Assembly (NCBI RefSeq): GCF_016859285.1
Contig: NC_053411.1
Coordinates: forward strand, 1,489,501 to 1,553,500
DNA from: Xiphias gladius
Taxonomy: Eukaryota; Chordata; Actinopteri; Istiophoriformes; Xiphiidae
Direction of reading: 5' to 3'
Length of the DNA: 64,000 bases
Shown: piece after piece, positions 36,980 to 59,506 of the stretch
Layout of the letters: every line of letters begins with the position of its first letter
How positions within the stretch are numbered: the stretch's first letter is position 1
Program-made: the position numbers and the translations under genes
The notes under the pieces: generated by a model
Database searches by the model: none
What the model saw: the letters and a program-made list of their open reading frames with translations, nothing else
What the model was told of the DNA's origin: nothing

Positions 36980-39550
36980 ACCACTGTTAGCATAGAATGT
37001 TTCTACTTAAACACTTTAAGTTAATTAATACCGAGTTTGATTACATTACTAAAGCAACCTCAGTATATTGAACTACCATGAAGGGATCATTTTTTTCACT
37101 ACCATTTTTTAATTGAACAGACTTAAACACATCACTTTTTTATTCTGGACCACACCCCCTTATCAGCACCTAGCACTGTGCCAGCTTCTAATTGGCTGAG
37201 ACGCAACCTGTCTAGGCATGATCAAGGCTTGTTTGATGTCAAGTGCCATTGGACCAATATGGACCAGTCTGACTACTGACTGTGAGGAGGTTAGGAGACT
37301 ACAACATTTTCCTTTTTTTTTTTTTTTTCATATTTCTTTTTTTTTTCATATTATGAAATTCAGTAAGTTCAGGCTTGATCGACAAATTGTTTCAAAATTA
37401 CTTAAGCTTAAGTTTGAATTTTAATGTGACTAAATAGCATTCTAGAATTAATATTCTTTATTTCATTTTCAAACGGTGCTTTTTGAAACTTATTTTGAAT
37501 CTTTTAAGAATAAGGAGGAATTTTGCTTTCTGTCCACGCTTCATCATTATATAATTTGGATCATTCTTATAGAGTAGGTGGTGTACTCTGTATTCTCTGC
37601 CTTGCAAATTACTGCACCAGCAGAAATCATCTGCCCTTTGCTCGCAGGGGCTTCTAGTCATTTTTGGGGAAGGCGTTTCTAGTCATTTTTGGGGAAGGCG
37701 TTTCTAACTTCTTCTAGAATAGCTCTGAGTAACTTTATTTGATCTTGTTCTATTTTAACTTGCATTTTATGCTTTTGACTTCAGAGACTCCAGTCATACT
37801 GTGGAAACAAATCATTGGCTTGCTAGTAAAATGAGAGTAGTACTTACAAATGTTTACTGACAATGGCAAAGGCGTCCCTGTTCTGCTCTTAGGAGGATGT
37901 GGACCAAAACCTGGTTTCTTCTCACCTGAACCCATCAAATGCAAGGAACAGCTTGGAAGGTAGTGTTGTGGGGGGTAAAGTGGAGAATCCACCTCAGACA
38001 ATATGCCTTCCATCTGGACTAATTTATGGACTGCAAGTACTGGCAAGTACATCAGAAACTATAAAATCAGCTTCCAAGTGTAGAGCTAGCTTGCTCTGAC
38101 ATAATAAAAGTATTTTTTTATATATATTGTATATCTCACCAACAATGTGGGATTTATTGGTGTTATGTCATTTTCAATAAAATTTTTAATAAATGTACTG
38201 CATTCTGTGTCTACCGGTGAACAAGAACCATTTTAAGTTTTCTCAGCTTAATTTTTTAATAAAATGAATGATTTAAAGAAGCTGATTTTTCTGCTGACTT
38301 TAAGTACAAACAACTGGGCTTTTAGTATACTGAACTTATATTGTTACTTACCAGTCTATTAGCATTTAAATCGATTCCACTCAAACAAATTAATTTCTCC
38401 ATAACCGATTACTGCCTTAAATTTTAAGTAAGTAAAGTCAACTTTTCCAGGTTAACAGTGTAACCTCAATAGTAAACATATAGTCGAAATAACACCTCTG
38501 GGAAAGTTTTAACACAAATCTTGTACTGAATTGCAGTAGAACAGTTATTGCTCCTCTTTAACTTCAGATATCATAATATTACTAGAGACACATCATCAAC
38601 CCATGAAGGGGATTGTGATGCTTAATTATTTGCTGTAGTGATTTTCAAATTGATTTATTACATTTTTCCCTTACAAAAAAAGCACACGTGAAATTTACAT
38701 GATAAAAGCACAAGTTATTCTAAAATATAAAACATGTAAAATGAAAGACATCGTATGCAAAAACATCAATTCAGCATGGAATATAATATGTGAATAGTAT
38801 TTCCGATGTAATAAAATCAAATTTAAGAATCATCTGTTGACATCTTTATGATGTGAACATTTCACATGATAAATTCACATCATAAAGCCACAAATCTCAA
38901 AAATTTCAACACATATTACATATGAAAACATCAGTTTATGATATATGGTAGTTTTATATCCCATGTGAATCACATTGCAAATCAGTAATTAATTCCTATT
39001 TCAGCACATGTGGTTTATCACGTGAAATATTTCATATGCAATAAATTCACATATAGGTATATAAGATCTGGGACATTTCACACAGTCTTCTGTAACTTTT
39101 TCCTTAATGAAATTCCCTACTTATCATATTCAGACTCACTATAGCAAGTGTTCCCATTTCCATGGACGCTTGCTTAAAATGGATTAAGTCAAGACAATGC
39201 ACAGGGACTAGAACGCCCTTTGCTCTACCCCAACTCTTGTACACAGTCTGCGATTTCCACGTGACAAAGACTACATCTTATAGTTGTTCAGACCTTTCAC
39301 TGTAGCATTCAAAAATTTACATATGAAAGATTTGCATTGCACAGCATCTGTGGTGGCACAGACACGTCGTGTATGCGAAATGTGTAAGCTACAGGAACCA
39401 GGAAGCAAGAGGAGTGTCACTGTCCCTTTAAACCTGTCCCTTTCTATCACAAATTATATCTGTCGAGAGCCATTTTTATTCTTTATTCTGGGTCTATTTG
39501 CCCATAAACTCAGCGAATCGACTTAGCTGAAGCACAGTTAAGAGTAGATA
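36980..39550. other. Intergenic or first intron of the minus gene; no exon recognised
   Basis: AT-rich. It holds a two-copy 25-base tandem (37652-37701) and T-runs near 37,313-37,345. No coding exon is recognised. Part or all may be a 5' intron of the minus-strand gene. Confidence 0.4.
37652..37701. repeat. Two tandem copies of a 25-base unit
   Basis: The unit containing AGTCATTTTTGGGGAAGGCG occurs twice with period 25, without a mismatch by eye. Confidence 0.85.
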
Positions 39551-39928
39551 CAGAAACTCGGTGAAAATATTACCACATTAGAGCGTAAACGGTGCATAAA
39601 GCGCTGTCTCTCGCAGCGGCACAATGGACAAGATCTTCCTCCTCTTGTCCACACGGACTGGCGCCTGTCTGAGTCTGCTGCCTGTCTAAAAGACGCGAGA
39701 AAACCCGCATATTACTGTCACAAAGCGGGACGCTTGGAAACATGTGGAAGAAAAACATGCATACCCGTTACCTTCCAGTTACACCTAACTTTCCGGGACA
39801 GTTTAGTGAAGGTTTTTGGACAGATATTTTGCCAGGACACTGCAGCTACTTTCCGCCAGCCTGCCGTGCTCTGAGGCTGCCTTGACAACGCTAAAAAGTA
39901 CCAGGATGTGGGACCGGGATGCTTGCTC

Positions 39929-39966
<38 letters not shown>

Positions 39967-41859
39967 CACTGTGGCGTGGACACAGAAACCATAAAGTACA
40001 ACGCCCCCTCCTTTTCTTTTCAGACCATGACCCATTACTACGGGCCCATTAAAAACGATTTCCCCCAAAAATTCCAACAATGAGCTGACATGTCCACGAG
40101 TCACACACTCAGTGTGACTGACTGGTGCTAATTAGGCCGAACCTCATGTCTCATTTCACTGTTTAGTAAAGCCGGAATTTGGGAGAAGAGAGAAATTCAA
40201 TAACCAACCAAAAGAAAATTCAGTGACAATGCACAGAGATTACATAAAGCTTGCAATAACATAGCCCTCTGCAGCTTGGAGCAGATGGACAAAGGTCCAT
40301 TGATTTATTGGCTTTTTCTACAGATGACCTCAACTGATGTGGGGTTTTGTGCAGAAGCTTCAGTGTTAGGGATACAGTTCAACTCACTGCTTCCGCAATA
40401 TGCTCTGTAATCAAATGTGCATCATCATGGGCGAGTTTGATGAGAGAATCGAAGCAGTAGGAGAGGGAGGCTTGTAGGAGCAGAAAATGGAAAATCGTTT
40501 TAAAATCCTTAACTCAAGGGAGATGGGACTTGAGAGGGAGTCCAACGCCCAACCGAATGAGAAATCATCATTTTCAATATAATTTGGAATACTACAAAGA
40601 ACATCAAAGAGAGAGAATTTATCATTCCAGCTGAAACATGTTTTTCAGTTAATCAACACTAGTAGTCTGCTGCCTGGGCAAAAGCAGACAAATGAATGTA
40701 ATTTTTCTTTATAAATGTTTATTTCTAGATGGGCATGTCTCTAAAAGGGGACAACACCCAACGCAATAAGAATCATTTCTTATATAATGAAATTACAATA
40801 AACAACATTAAATAGCAGAATGTATAATCAGACAATTAGTAAGTGAAGCAACTGATCAGTCTTTTTTTTAAGTATTTGGTCAAGCAAAACCGCCAAAATG
40901 TTCCACTGTTCCAGCTTCTCAAATGGGCACAACCCATTTACTGCTTCTCTTTGTCTTCTGTGATAGTAAACCGAATATTTTCATGGTTTTTGGCCAATGG
41001 TCAGACAAAACTAGTAATCTGAAGATGTCAACTTGGGCTCATGTCAACAGACAATCAATTGATTAATCAAGCTAGTAATGGGCAGATCGATCAATAATGA
41101 ATATAACTGTTAGTTGGATTCTTATGTGACACAGCTTATTGTCTGGTATAGACCCACACTGTAGTTATAAAGAAAAGTAAACAGGATTTTATGAGAATAC
41201 CATATGGGATCCCCAGCACAAAAAATAATGAGCTGGAGCTCACGGGGCCCTGGTTTGCAGCGGGCCCTCCTCGTGTGTTAACCGATGCTTTGCCGCACCG
41301 GACCGCCTCTATCGTCGCATGATTTTGTGAGAACAACAGCATTAGTATTAGCAGCTTATCTGCATTAGCGCCTGCTGCTCCGTTTGCCTCCCCCCCACGG
41401 GGTGGGTGTGCATTGTCGACGCTGCTACTGTCTCTTTAAATTTACCCAGGAGCCCCTTAAGGAGCCCCAGGGGCCCCTAGTCCGGCTCCCCACCCTGAAG
41501 ACAAGCAAGAGCCTTAAAATACATTACTGGAGGCCTTCGCTGTGGCGCTTCCACACAGAGCAGGACGGAGGCGCGGGCTCTGTTCGCCAGCGGAATACAT
41601 GATTGTGTGATTATATGAAAAGTTAACTTGGCTCCCGTGCGGGGCGCGTGGGGGGGGGGACATCGTAGAGCACGGGCTCCTCAGCGATGGGCTCGTTATA
41701 GAGCGCCTGCCAGATGCGTGTCGAACGGTGCCGAGCGGTGTGAGCGTGTTACTGTTGTAACATGCTGTTGTTGTGAGTGTGACATGTCCCGCTTCGGCGA
41801 TACGATACAGTGAAGGAAGGAGGAACAGTAGCCACTATTAAAACAACAGCCAGGCAGTG
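39550..41859. promoter_or_regulatory. GC-richer region between the two divergent SPIN-DOC-finger genes
   Basis: CpG-bearing stretches at 39.56-39.9 kb and especially 41.2-41.86 kb stand out from the AT-rich surroundings. The second leads straight into the zfta start at 41860 and includes a run of nine G near 41,650, so it is the likely zfta promoter and 5' UTR. The first could hold the unseen first exon of the minus-strand gene. No TATA box or defined start site was recognised. About 5.3 kb separates the two coding starts, so a shared core promoter is not implied. Confidence 0.45.
39932..39964. repeat. (TG)n microsatellite
   Basis: About sixteen TG units within the GC-richer region. Confidence 0.9.
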
Positions 41860-50652
<8,793 letters not shown>

Positions 50653-53335
50653 AAAGGGCTTCCGTCTGTTGCTCCTCACATGGCCCATGTTCAGAAACAG
50701 CCCTCCACTTTGTTTGTTAAAGGGAAATCCAGGTCAAACATGGTCTTACTGTCCTATACCTGCTTCTTACCTTCTTTGACTTTGTTCTTGCTAGAGTTCC
50801 AAAATCTCTACAATCAGGTGCTGAGTAAAATCTTAACAAGACCAGTTGTCATAATGGACACAAATATGAGAGTAAGACCCAGGTTGAGAAATACTGATAT
50901 TTCCCTTTAAATCTAAATCAGAGAGTACTGCTGTGGTTAAAGTGGCAAGTAGCACCTGCTGCAAAGGACATGACGACCTAAAAATGTCATGGCCTAAAAA
51001 AACAAAAGTCCAGCCACTCATTTGAAACAAAAGCCTTATTTGCACAAGACCAGTATTACATGAGGACTTCATGGGATTTAGGAAATTCTTACTCACATCT
51101 ATGCATGCGCATTTGCATGGATGCATAAAATCTGTGTTTTGCAGATATCAAATATATATCTACCAAATCCTAACAACTTTGACCAAGTATCTGTAGGTAC
51201 CATTAAAACATACTTTACATGAAATATTATTGACCCAGTAGCTAATGCAGCTTGATAATTTTTGACCGTAAAGAAGAAAACAGTAGGGGAATACCAAAAA
51301 GTCTTTTTTTTTTTTTTTTTTTTTAAAGGAAAAAAAGAATATATAGCCCGTCGTGAGATGGTCATTCAGACAGGGCTAATTTCATCAGACACGGACTGTG
51401 TTTGCCGAAATATGGTCAGTAATTTACATTAGAAATATTAGAAAAGTTACTTTACAGATTACATACTTGCAGTTACTATAAACCACATGGGGTCCCCAAT
51501 TAAAGGCCTTGTCAGACCATTATTAATTTCAGCAAATAAAAAAACAAAAACAAAATTGCAATCAATTTGTTGCATTTAGCGGATTTTCTTACGGAAGTGA
51601 AGTAACTGTGCTGAGCTTTTGCGTGAGGTCTAAATTTGGTGAACTTGTGACATGTAAATTTGCATCACTGACCAAAAACAAACTGTCTTGACAGTGTTGA
51701 CATTTGAGGGAATGGAGGGTTGGAGAGTCCTAAAAGAGGAAGCTAATGTATTAGCTATGTTGCACCTTCTGCTTTTATATAACCCTCTGCTGGAGAATCA
51801 AGTGCTCCACAAAAGAGGCACAAATATGTCTCTTGAATAAAAGGTGGTAACATTTTGTCTGCTAACCAACAGTTAGCTTGACGGGCTATAGAGGGCTAAT
51901 GATGTCATCTCGACGCTAGCAGCTTGTCCATTAGCTTCTGAAACTAACTACAATCTCTCCTTCATCAGTCCTTTAGAAAAAAATTTAACCTTTACCTGGG
52001 ATCGATGAGCATCTACAATACTTGTAAGTAGCTGGGTGCCTCCTGATTTTAGCAGAATTAATTGAAATCCAATAACTTAGAGCTCCACACACTTGTGCTT
52101 GCTAGCACTACTATATTCCTGGCTAGCCAGCATGTAAACTTTTAGCTCAGTGGGTACAGCAGTTTGCCAGCTTGCTTCGCAAATAGTAATTTTATGCTCT
52201 CAGCACCACATGTTACGCACGGATACATAAATTAATTTTGCTGAGTCAATTTCTGGTCTGACTTGGTACTAATATTGAAAATGGGACTTTAGACATTAAA
52301 TCTCCTTTATGCATTGTCCTATTCCTACAATACCTAATGAGTAACTGGACTTTCAGTTTTTGATGGCACACTGAAATATTTGTAGTCATATTTCCTTTCT
52401 ACCTATTATCTTTGAGGTCCGGGAAGGGGCTTGTTTCTGGTTGGGGCCAGAGTTTTACGCTCTCAGGAAGTTAGAAACAGAGTCTTCGGCGAGGCCGAGC
52501 TGAATTAGTTTTAAGATAATGTGTCTGAAGACAACACAGCACTTTGCCCTAAAAATGTACTAAACCCCAGCTTTCCTTCTGTACAGCTAATAGAATGAGA
52601 CTATGTTTGATGTTATTGCTGAAGACAATGAATGCCAGCGTGCAGTCAGTGAGTTCACTGAGCTCAATGAGATCTCTCTAGTGTATTTAATTCCTTGTTT
52701 ACAGTGGAGGAGAAGGACGTACTCCTCTCTCTCATCCATTATAATGAGATATGTTATCTCTCTTTCATTTTGCATTGTTGCTACACCGGCCTGTATCCTG
52801 TTCTTCATCCACAACTCATCTTAGCTAAAAGCTGCACAAAAAAAGAATATGTAAATACGTATATGAAAAATTAGAATTATTTTTCCTTTATACAAGCACT
52901 TTTATGCACCCTGGTTTCTACAAAACATGTTTGTAATTATGTCCAGTTTTTCTACTTCACTCAAGATTTCAACAATGTCATTCTTTAACAGCTGGATAAT
53001 ATCTCATTGGACTTTTTCATTCACTTTGAAAAGTTTACTCCAGCTTTGGTACTGCATCATTTTTCTTTCACTGTACAGAGTTTCTGCAGAAAAAAGGAGT
53101 TGAAGAAAAACTTACACCTGTCTGCAAATGAAAAGTCTGCCATGAAATGTCACTTCTTCACCTGGAAAATTTAACTCAGGGATTCTGTTTCCATCAACAA
53201 ACATTTCATAGTAATCTTTTAGGAACATATAAGCTGTTGACATTTGAAGATAATAGATACATGTGTCTGCTTTGGGTTGTATAGGTGATGCCACAAATAT
53301 TGTAATTATTAATAAACAAATAAATATTGTAAATA
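50653..53335. other. zfta 3' UTR and intergenic sequence
   Basis: The 3' UTR of zfta begins here. AATAAA-like hexamers occur near 51,534 and at 51,836-51,841, but I cannot choose between them. A poly-T run is at 51,305-51,324. Pieces around 51.7-52.1 kb look like dispersed repeat. No further gene seen. Confidence 0.4.
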
Positions 53336-53339
53336 TTGA

Positions 53340-53930
53340 GTATTAGGGCCAGAATAAAGTCAGAATGTTAGAATGAAGTTGTAATTTTGAGGAAAAAGTC
53401 ATAATATAAAAAAAGTAACTTTTTCGGAAAAAAGGTTATATATTGATTTTTTTTAAAAGTTCAAGTACAATTAGAATAAGTAATTTGGTAAAAAAGGCAT
53501 TAGGAGGAAAACCCATAATATTTAAAGAAAGAATTCATGATATTTTGAGAAAAAAGATGAAGATTGGAATGAAGTACTTATTTTGAGGAAAAAATCATTA
53601 TATTAGGAACAAAAAGTTAAGAATAAAGCCATAATATTTCAAAATAAAGTTGTAATGTTTACAAAATATTTATTGGGCTGTCAAGAAAACTAAGTGTTGC
53701 ATGTGTAAGTTAACCTACCCACTCTCCTTACATGACATTTTATACTCGAAGCCTAGAATATGACTTTTTCTTGAAATATTACATTTTTCTTGTAAAATTA
53801 TGACTTTATATAGAAAAACTTACTTTTGTCCCTTTAAATTCAAAATAATACAACTCTCAAATTAAGACTTTGTTCATGTAACTTTAACTTTACAACATTT
53901 TCTCAAAATATTTTGATTTTCTTCTCAAAA
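53340..53930. repeat. Degenerate minisatellite in two inverted blocks
   Basis: From 53,340 to about 53,660 irregular units of about 20-40 bases repeat the elements GAATAAAGTC, ATAATATT and TTTTGAGGAAAAAAG. From about 53,740 to 53,930 the reverse complement recurs (TATGACTTTTTCTTGAAATATTAC type). The two blocks face each other across about 80 bases of different sequence. Confidence 0.7.
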
Positions 53931-53934
53931 TCTT

Positions 53935-56900
53935 TTTTTTATTAACAGTGGCAATATTACTCTGTTGTAAATAAATCTGAATGACACATAAATTCCAAAT
54001 TGTTAAATTTTTGAAGAATGATCAGAATTTACTTTTTGATACAAAAGCAAACTCTCCCTGCAACACTCTGACAGCAGAGAAAGAGTCATATTTCCATTTC
54101 ATTGGTCCACTTTGGCACGGAATAGGTCCACACAAAACTCAATTTGACATAGCACTTAATTATTTAAAATGAAGTAAGATACAGCGAAATGAATGATAGA
54201 GCATTTGAAAATGAGATATAATGCATTTGCTAGTGTGTGTGTTTGTGTTTATACTGTCTGAATGATCAGCTTATTTTTCTTCACTTTCACTTTGTCTGCT
54301 CACCTTTCATCTGTACATGGCCAACATGTGAGATATGCATTCTCTCCTCCTATGATCTTTGAATAAAGACTCAACACTGTGAGGCTGTCTGCTTATTTAA
54401 AGGATATTACGACTGTAGTTCAAATGCACTGTTATTCAAAATAATGTCATCCAAGATGAACAAATCAAGCTTTTAACTATATTGTAAAAAAAAGCAAGTT
54501 TGCCAGATGAGAATTAATAGGATCATTTTAGCCGGATAAAATCTTATTAGTCTGCAATAGTTAAACCAACTATGTTTGAAGGAGATGGTCATGATCATTG
54601 TCTTAACTTTCTGCTCATTAGAAGGTAACTTCATCCATTCAAAAATCAAACCTATAGTCCTATTTGACAAAAAAGTGAAAGTGGACTAGAATTAACAGGA
54701 TCATCAATAGAATAGCCTGAAACTTGCAGCAAATCAGAACACTGCTTGAAAAAAAAAAAAAAGGCTACTAATGGCCATATGATTTATTTAAACTAAGATA
54801 GGATGGATCTTGACCAGCTAACAAGATACACTTAATTGTCATCTAGTTGATCGCTGACTTCACTGTGGAACCTGTATGGTCTTCATAGTTCTACTGAAAC
54901 AACCGGACCCTATTCTTTAAGTATAAGTGAATTAATCCAGGCTTACATGATCTCAGCCAGCTAAATTATCCTTCCATTCTCATCCAAATTGCCTGGTTCT
55001 TCAAAAATTACCTCATGTTTAGGGTTCATGATCCAGCTAGATGCCAATAAGATGCACTTGTGGAAATTTGGACTAAAGGATTTGTTGCTCTGACAACTCC
55101 AGATTTTCCAGAACCTTAAAATCCAGTCTTATGTCAAAGCACCAGAAATCAAATCAAGCTAACTGTTGTCCATGTATGAAGGCCCAGGACCAACATTACA
55201 TCACCCTGCTGTAAAGAATGTACTGTATATTCACAACAGTTACCATTGTGACATTCATTCAGTATTTACAACTATGTGGCTTTGATTCTATTATTTAATA
55301 CCACATAGGCTTTAAATGTGATGTCAAGTGTTCATGTGACTATTAACACTTAGTGGTTTTAGTATGCTGGCTTGGTCTAAATTTGGAAACTATAATCCTC
55401 TCTCCACCCAAACACCATAGGACAGCAGCCTCCAAAGTCAAATCTTTTTATTTTGGATATTTCATCACGGATGCATTTTATAATCCTCCGATCTCTCCCA
55501 CTGCAGGCATGCTGGGAAAATATATGCTGTTTTTCTCAAGGCCCTCAAGTGCCCTTTACCCAGAGACAAGCAAACAAACCCACCAAGCCATGGTCCTTTG
55601 ACGCGTTTTTATTAATTTCACTTTGACATCAGTACAGAGACCACATTCTTTTTTTTCAGTTTTCTTTTTTTCCCCTGCAACATCTTTCCCAAAGTTTCAA
55701 AAATTGGAACCAAAGTCATAGCTAATACAAAACAAAGCTGATGTTAGTGAACAACATCTACATACCAGTAAAGAGTCAAAAGCAAAACAAGACCCGCCAG
55801 AGACAAGTAAAGTCAAATACACTCCTGCCACACACTCCCATATCCGATGAAAACACAGAGGGACAAACAGGAAAAGGAGAAAAGCAACATGCTGTGAGGG
55901 AACAGGTTCAAATATGCTTCAAGTTTTATTCATATTATATATTACACTCTAAAGAAATAAGCAAACTATGACTTTGAGTAGCAGTGATCTATTTAGCCTT
56001 GGTAGCACACTAACATAGGTAACATGGCCTTTCCTGAACTGAAGTTTTGCTTAAAGGTGCAGTGCATAATTAGCCTTTATAGCACAACACTTCTGGGGTG
56101 AGGTCAGACTGACAGAATGGTTCAGCTTGAAGGTAGTTGCCTGAAGATTAAAGGGTTGATTCAACCAAAATACAAAACATACCTGCAGTGGTATTGAGCC
56201 TTGCAGATAGATCTGGTTCTAATTTATTCTACTTTTAAACTACATTTACATTTGTAACTTTTGTCTCATTCGCCTCAGTTTTCAGATTAAATTCAGTGTC
56301 TCAGAGATTTCTACCTCCACCATAACACAATGCAGGTTAATGGAACTGAGTTTGTGCTACCCACTTGTGAAAAGTTTTCCTTGGAGCTATTTGATACAGA
56401 AGAAAAATTTTCCCTAGAAAATAGTTCCTAAATAAACTGTTGACTGTGTTCTACAGTTTATCCAGAAAATCAAAGGAAATTGTTTTTGGAAATAGATTTT
56501 GCTGTTGATCTTTTAAAATATAATTTGTAGCAACACAAATGCAATCTATTCACCTCCACTGTATGCTATTAGAAGCAAATATCTCAAAACTTGGACAAAT
56601 AAAACAAAAGTTACAAATGTAACTACAGTTCTCTGAATTCTCGATGACCGCTAGAGAGTATGTTTTTTTTTAGCAATTTGATTAAACTGACCCTTTAAAT
56701 AAACTGAATTTATGTGAACCAAACATTTAATACAAATGTAGTAGTTATGTGAATCATTTAGATGAAAATGAGGACACAGCCTTTTAAAACTACAATATGC
56801 AACTTCTTCACATTCAAATAAATAGACAGGATGCATAACAACATTATCAGTCTCTGCATTCAGGCCCAACCCCCCCCCCCTCACACTCGCTATCTACTTC

Positions 56901-58700
56901 CTCTACGGCTACGGAGGCTGTAGAGATGCAGCTTACCTCAGCCTAAGGCTAGCTGACATCTCATCAACATGAGTACCAAGTGCCAAGATCAACCTGTACA
57001 GGTGAGGGTGGGGTTGGGTTGGGTTGGGGGGGCTAACAGCTAGCATCTCCAACAGAAATGTTGCATATTTTGGTTTTAACACCCAGAGTCTGAAAGAGAC
57101 ACCATGCGTGAAGAGTTAACCAAGACATCTGTGAGGTGATCAGTGAGTTGACACACAGTGGAGGGCATGCATGGGGAGGAATGTTCCACCAGAGAAAACA
57201 TTCAGGACACAGAAATATGTCTGAGGAGTAGTAGTCGTTTGAGTAGTTACTGCATTGAGAGGCAGTGAAAGGATCTTCCACTGTTGGCCATTCAGTATTC
57301 AGAGGACATTTTCTCTGTGCTAACTTCCTTTGGGGTACAAGGAAATGGAAAGCAACACTAACATACTTGTAATTTCACTTCCTTCTATATACTCATCCCT
57401 TAAAAACAACATGGAGATGTAGCAGTAGTGCTAATAATGACTGGTTTTTACTGAATTCAAAAACACCACTGAAACAATCACAAGTAATAATCATATTAAA
57501 CAATAGTCAGGGTCAAAAAAAAAAATTGATACAGCCTATATAAAGGGTGGGAATCTTTCCAGCTTATACTATGACATGCACTTCATGGCAGTCAGAGAAA
57601 AAGAACAAAGTGACAAAGAGAACTCTATAATAACCACTCACTGCTTCCATATTCCCCAGCTACACTCTTTATTCAAATTATCACCCCCCAATTTTGTTAT
57701 ACCAACCCCTAACCTCCTCTCAGGTCACTCCTGAGGTTTTGTACAGAGTCTAAAATGTGCCAAATGATTTTAAATGATTATAATTTTAATTACTTTCAAT
57801 TTTAATTTTCATATTTTTAAATGAAATGATTAATTGAATTATTAGTTAATGATACTATTTAAAATTTCAAAAGATTGTAAAAGAAAATGTAAAAGATTTT
57901 TAAAATTTTTCTTTAAAAGAATCTGAGTTAATGGCATCAGCTAAATGCAAACTTTATAAGTAAACAGCTTGTGTGTTGATTGATTATAATCAATATAAAA
58001 GTTAAATTCTTCACCTTGGGAGTAATTTGACAAAAAGCTTTTGCGAGAGCTGTCAACCCTGTCTCGTGGTCTTCAACGCTCTGGAAAAAAAGCAGTAAGT
58101 GGACCTTGTGTTTTTTTGTTTGATTTTTTGTCAAACTATAATGTAAGGTTAAAAAAGGCCTTAGCACACTCTAGACTCTATCGTTTTGAAACTCAACATG
58201 AGTTGAGTTGTTTTTTTTTTTTTTTTAAAAACACCAAAAGCAAGCTGGGAAGACACCTTGGGATTTAGGGGTGTGATAACACATCAGAGTGTATTTCTTA
58301 ACCTCGCCAACAATCAGGAATCTATTTCTCAAGAGGCCTCTGAAAGACCTTCAGTTTAAAATGATGAAGCTCAATGACACTAACATAACTCTTACAATGC
58401 TGCTGTCAAGCTAGTAGGGAGTCAAAGCAGCCATCCTAATTAATATCAATGATAGTAATAAGTAGTGATAACAATAATCAAAATTTACAAATGAATGAGA
58501 GATCTCAATACTCTGTGGCTTGAACAGGTGCGACAAAAAAGGAGTTAGGACCGCTGTAAATGAGGGAACTTTCCTTTGATATAAAAAGCGAGGCTAACGT
58601 GTTCCACACAGCAGAGTGTCTGTAGTCGTCTTCAGGTGTATATACATACAGAAAACTGTTCCAAAAATGCATCTGATCAAAAGAGGGTGAACTAGACCAA
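53935..58700. other. Intergenic space between convergent zfta and rtn3
   Basis: No exon is recognised. It contains a poly-C run near 56,870, a GGTTGG-type repeat near 57,010-57,030 and several A/T runs. Part may be a longer rtn3 3' UTR: a minus-strand AATAAA also occurs at 55,613-55,608. Confidence 0.4.
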
Positions 58701-58731
58701 ATTATCACAGCTGGCTCAGTGTTCCAATCCT

Positions 58732-58737
58732 TTTATT
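58732..58737 (-). promoter_or_regulatory. Candidate polyadenylation signal of rtn3
   Basis: Minus-strand AATAAA about 770 bases after the rtn3 stop codon. A longer alternative would end near 55.6 kb. Confidence 0.45.
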
Positions 58738-58965
58738 TCAACCTGCTCATGGGCTTATAAAATAAAAGTTCAGTGCATTGTAGAAATTTACATACAGAAG
58801 TGCCTGTACGGTGAATGGAAACAAACTCAATAACAGGCCAATCAATAACAGCAAACCCATTACCAGCTTCTAAAAATGAACTCATATGTATCCATACAAC
58901 AACTGTAGAGCAAAAGAGCAGGATAAGACTATCCACAATAAGTCCCAAACGATTGGTTTTATTCC

Positions 58966-58996
<31 letters not shown>

Positions 58997-59506
58997 CTGT
59001 TCTTCTTTAATGTTTCCAGCTTAAATGATCCATTTACGTTCAGGGAAATGTGTGGTTTGAAGTACAGACATTTGCTTTTTGGTGACATGAACAGTCATCA
59101 TCCACCCCCGCTCGCTGTACACGACGAAACCAGGTCATAGATTCAGTCTAGTTCACTCGACCCTGCCTCCATCCCCTGTGGCACGCACACAGACAGGCAG
59201 GGTCCGCTGCGGCGTTACATCACTTCCTCGCTAGCGATGCGCTTCCTGTCTGCACAGGCACAGTTCTTTTCTAATGCTTGCAAGTTAAGCTGCGCAGTAG
59301 TTTTACATTGAATATCGAGTAGCTCAGAGATTTTCTACCTAGCAAGGTTCAGTGTAGTAGGGTGGTGATGGTAGCTGGACTAGGGAGAGGCAGTTAGACT
59401 GAAGGCTGGGGTTGACTGGAGAGGGGTAGGGGAAGGTAACAGGGTTTAAGATGGTGATGGAGATGAGGGTGATGGTGATGTGGAGGTTTCTAATGGAGGG
59501 GGTTGA

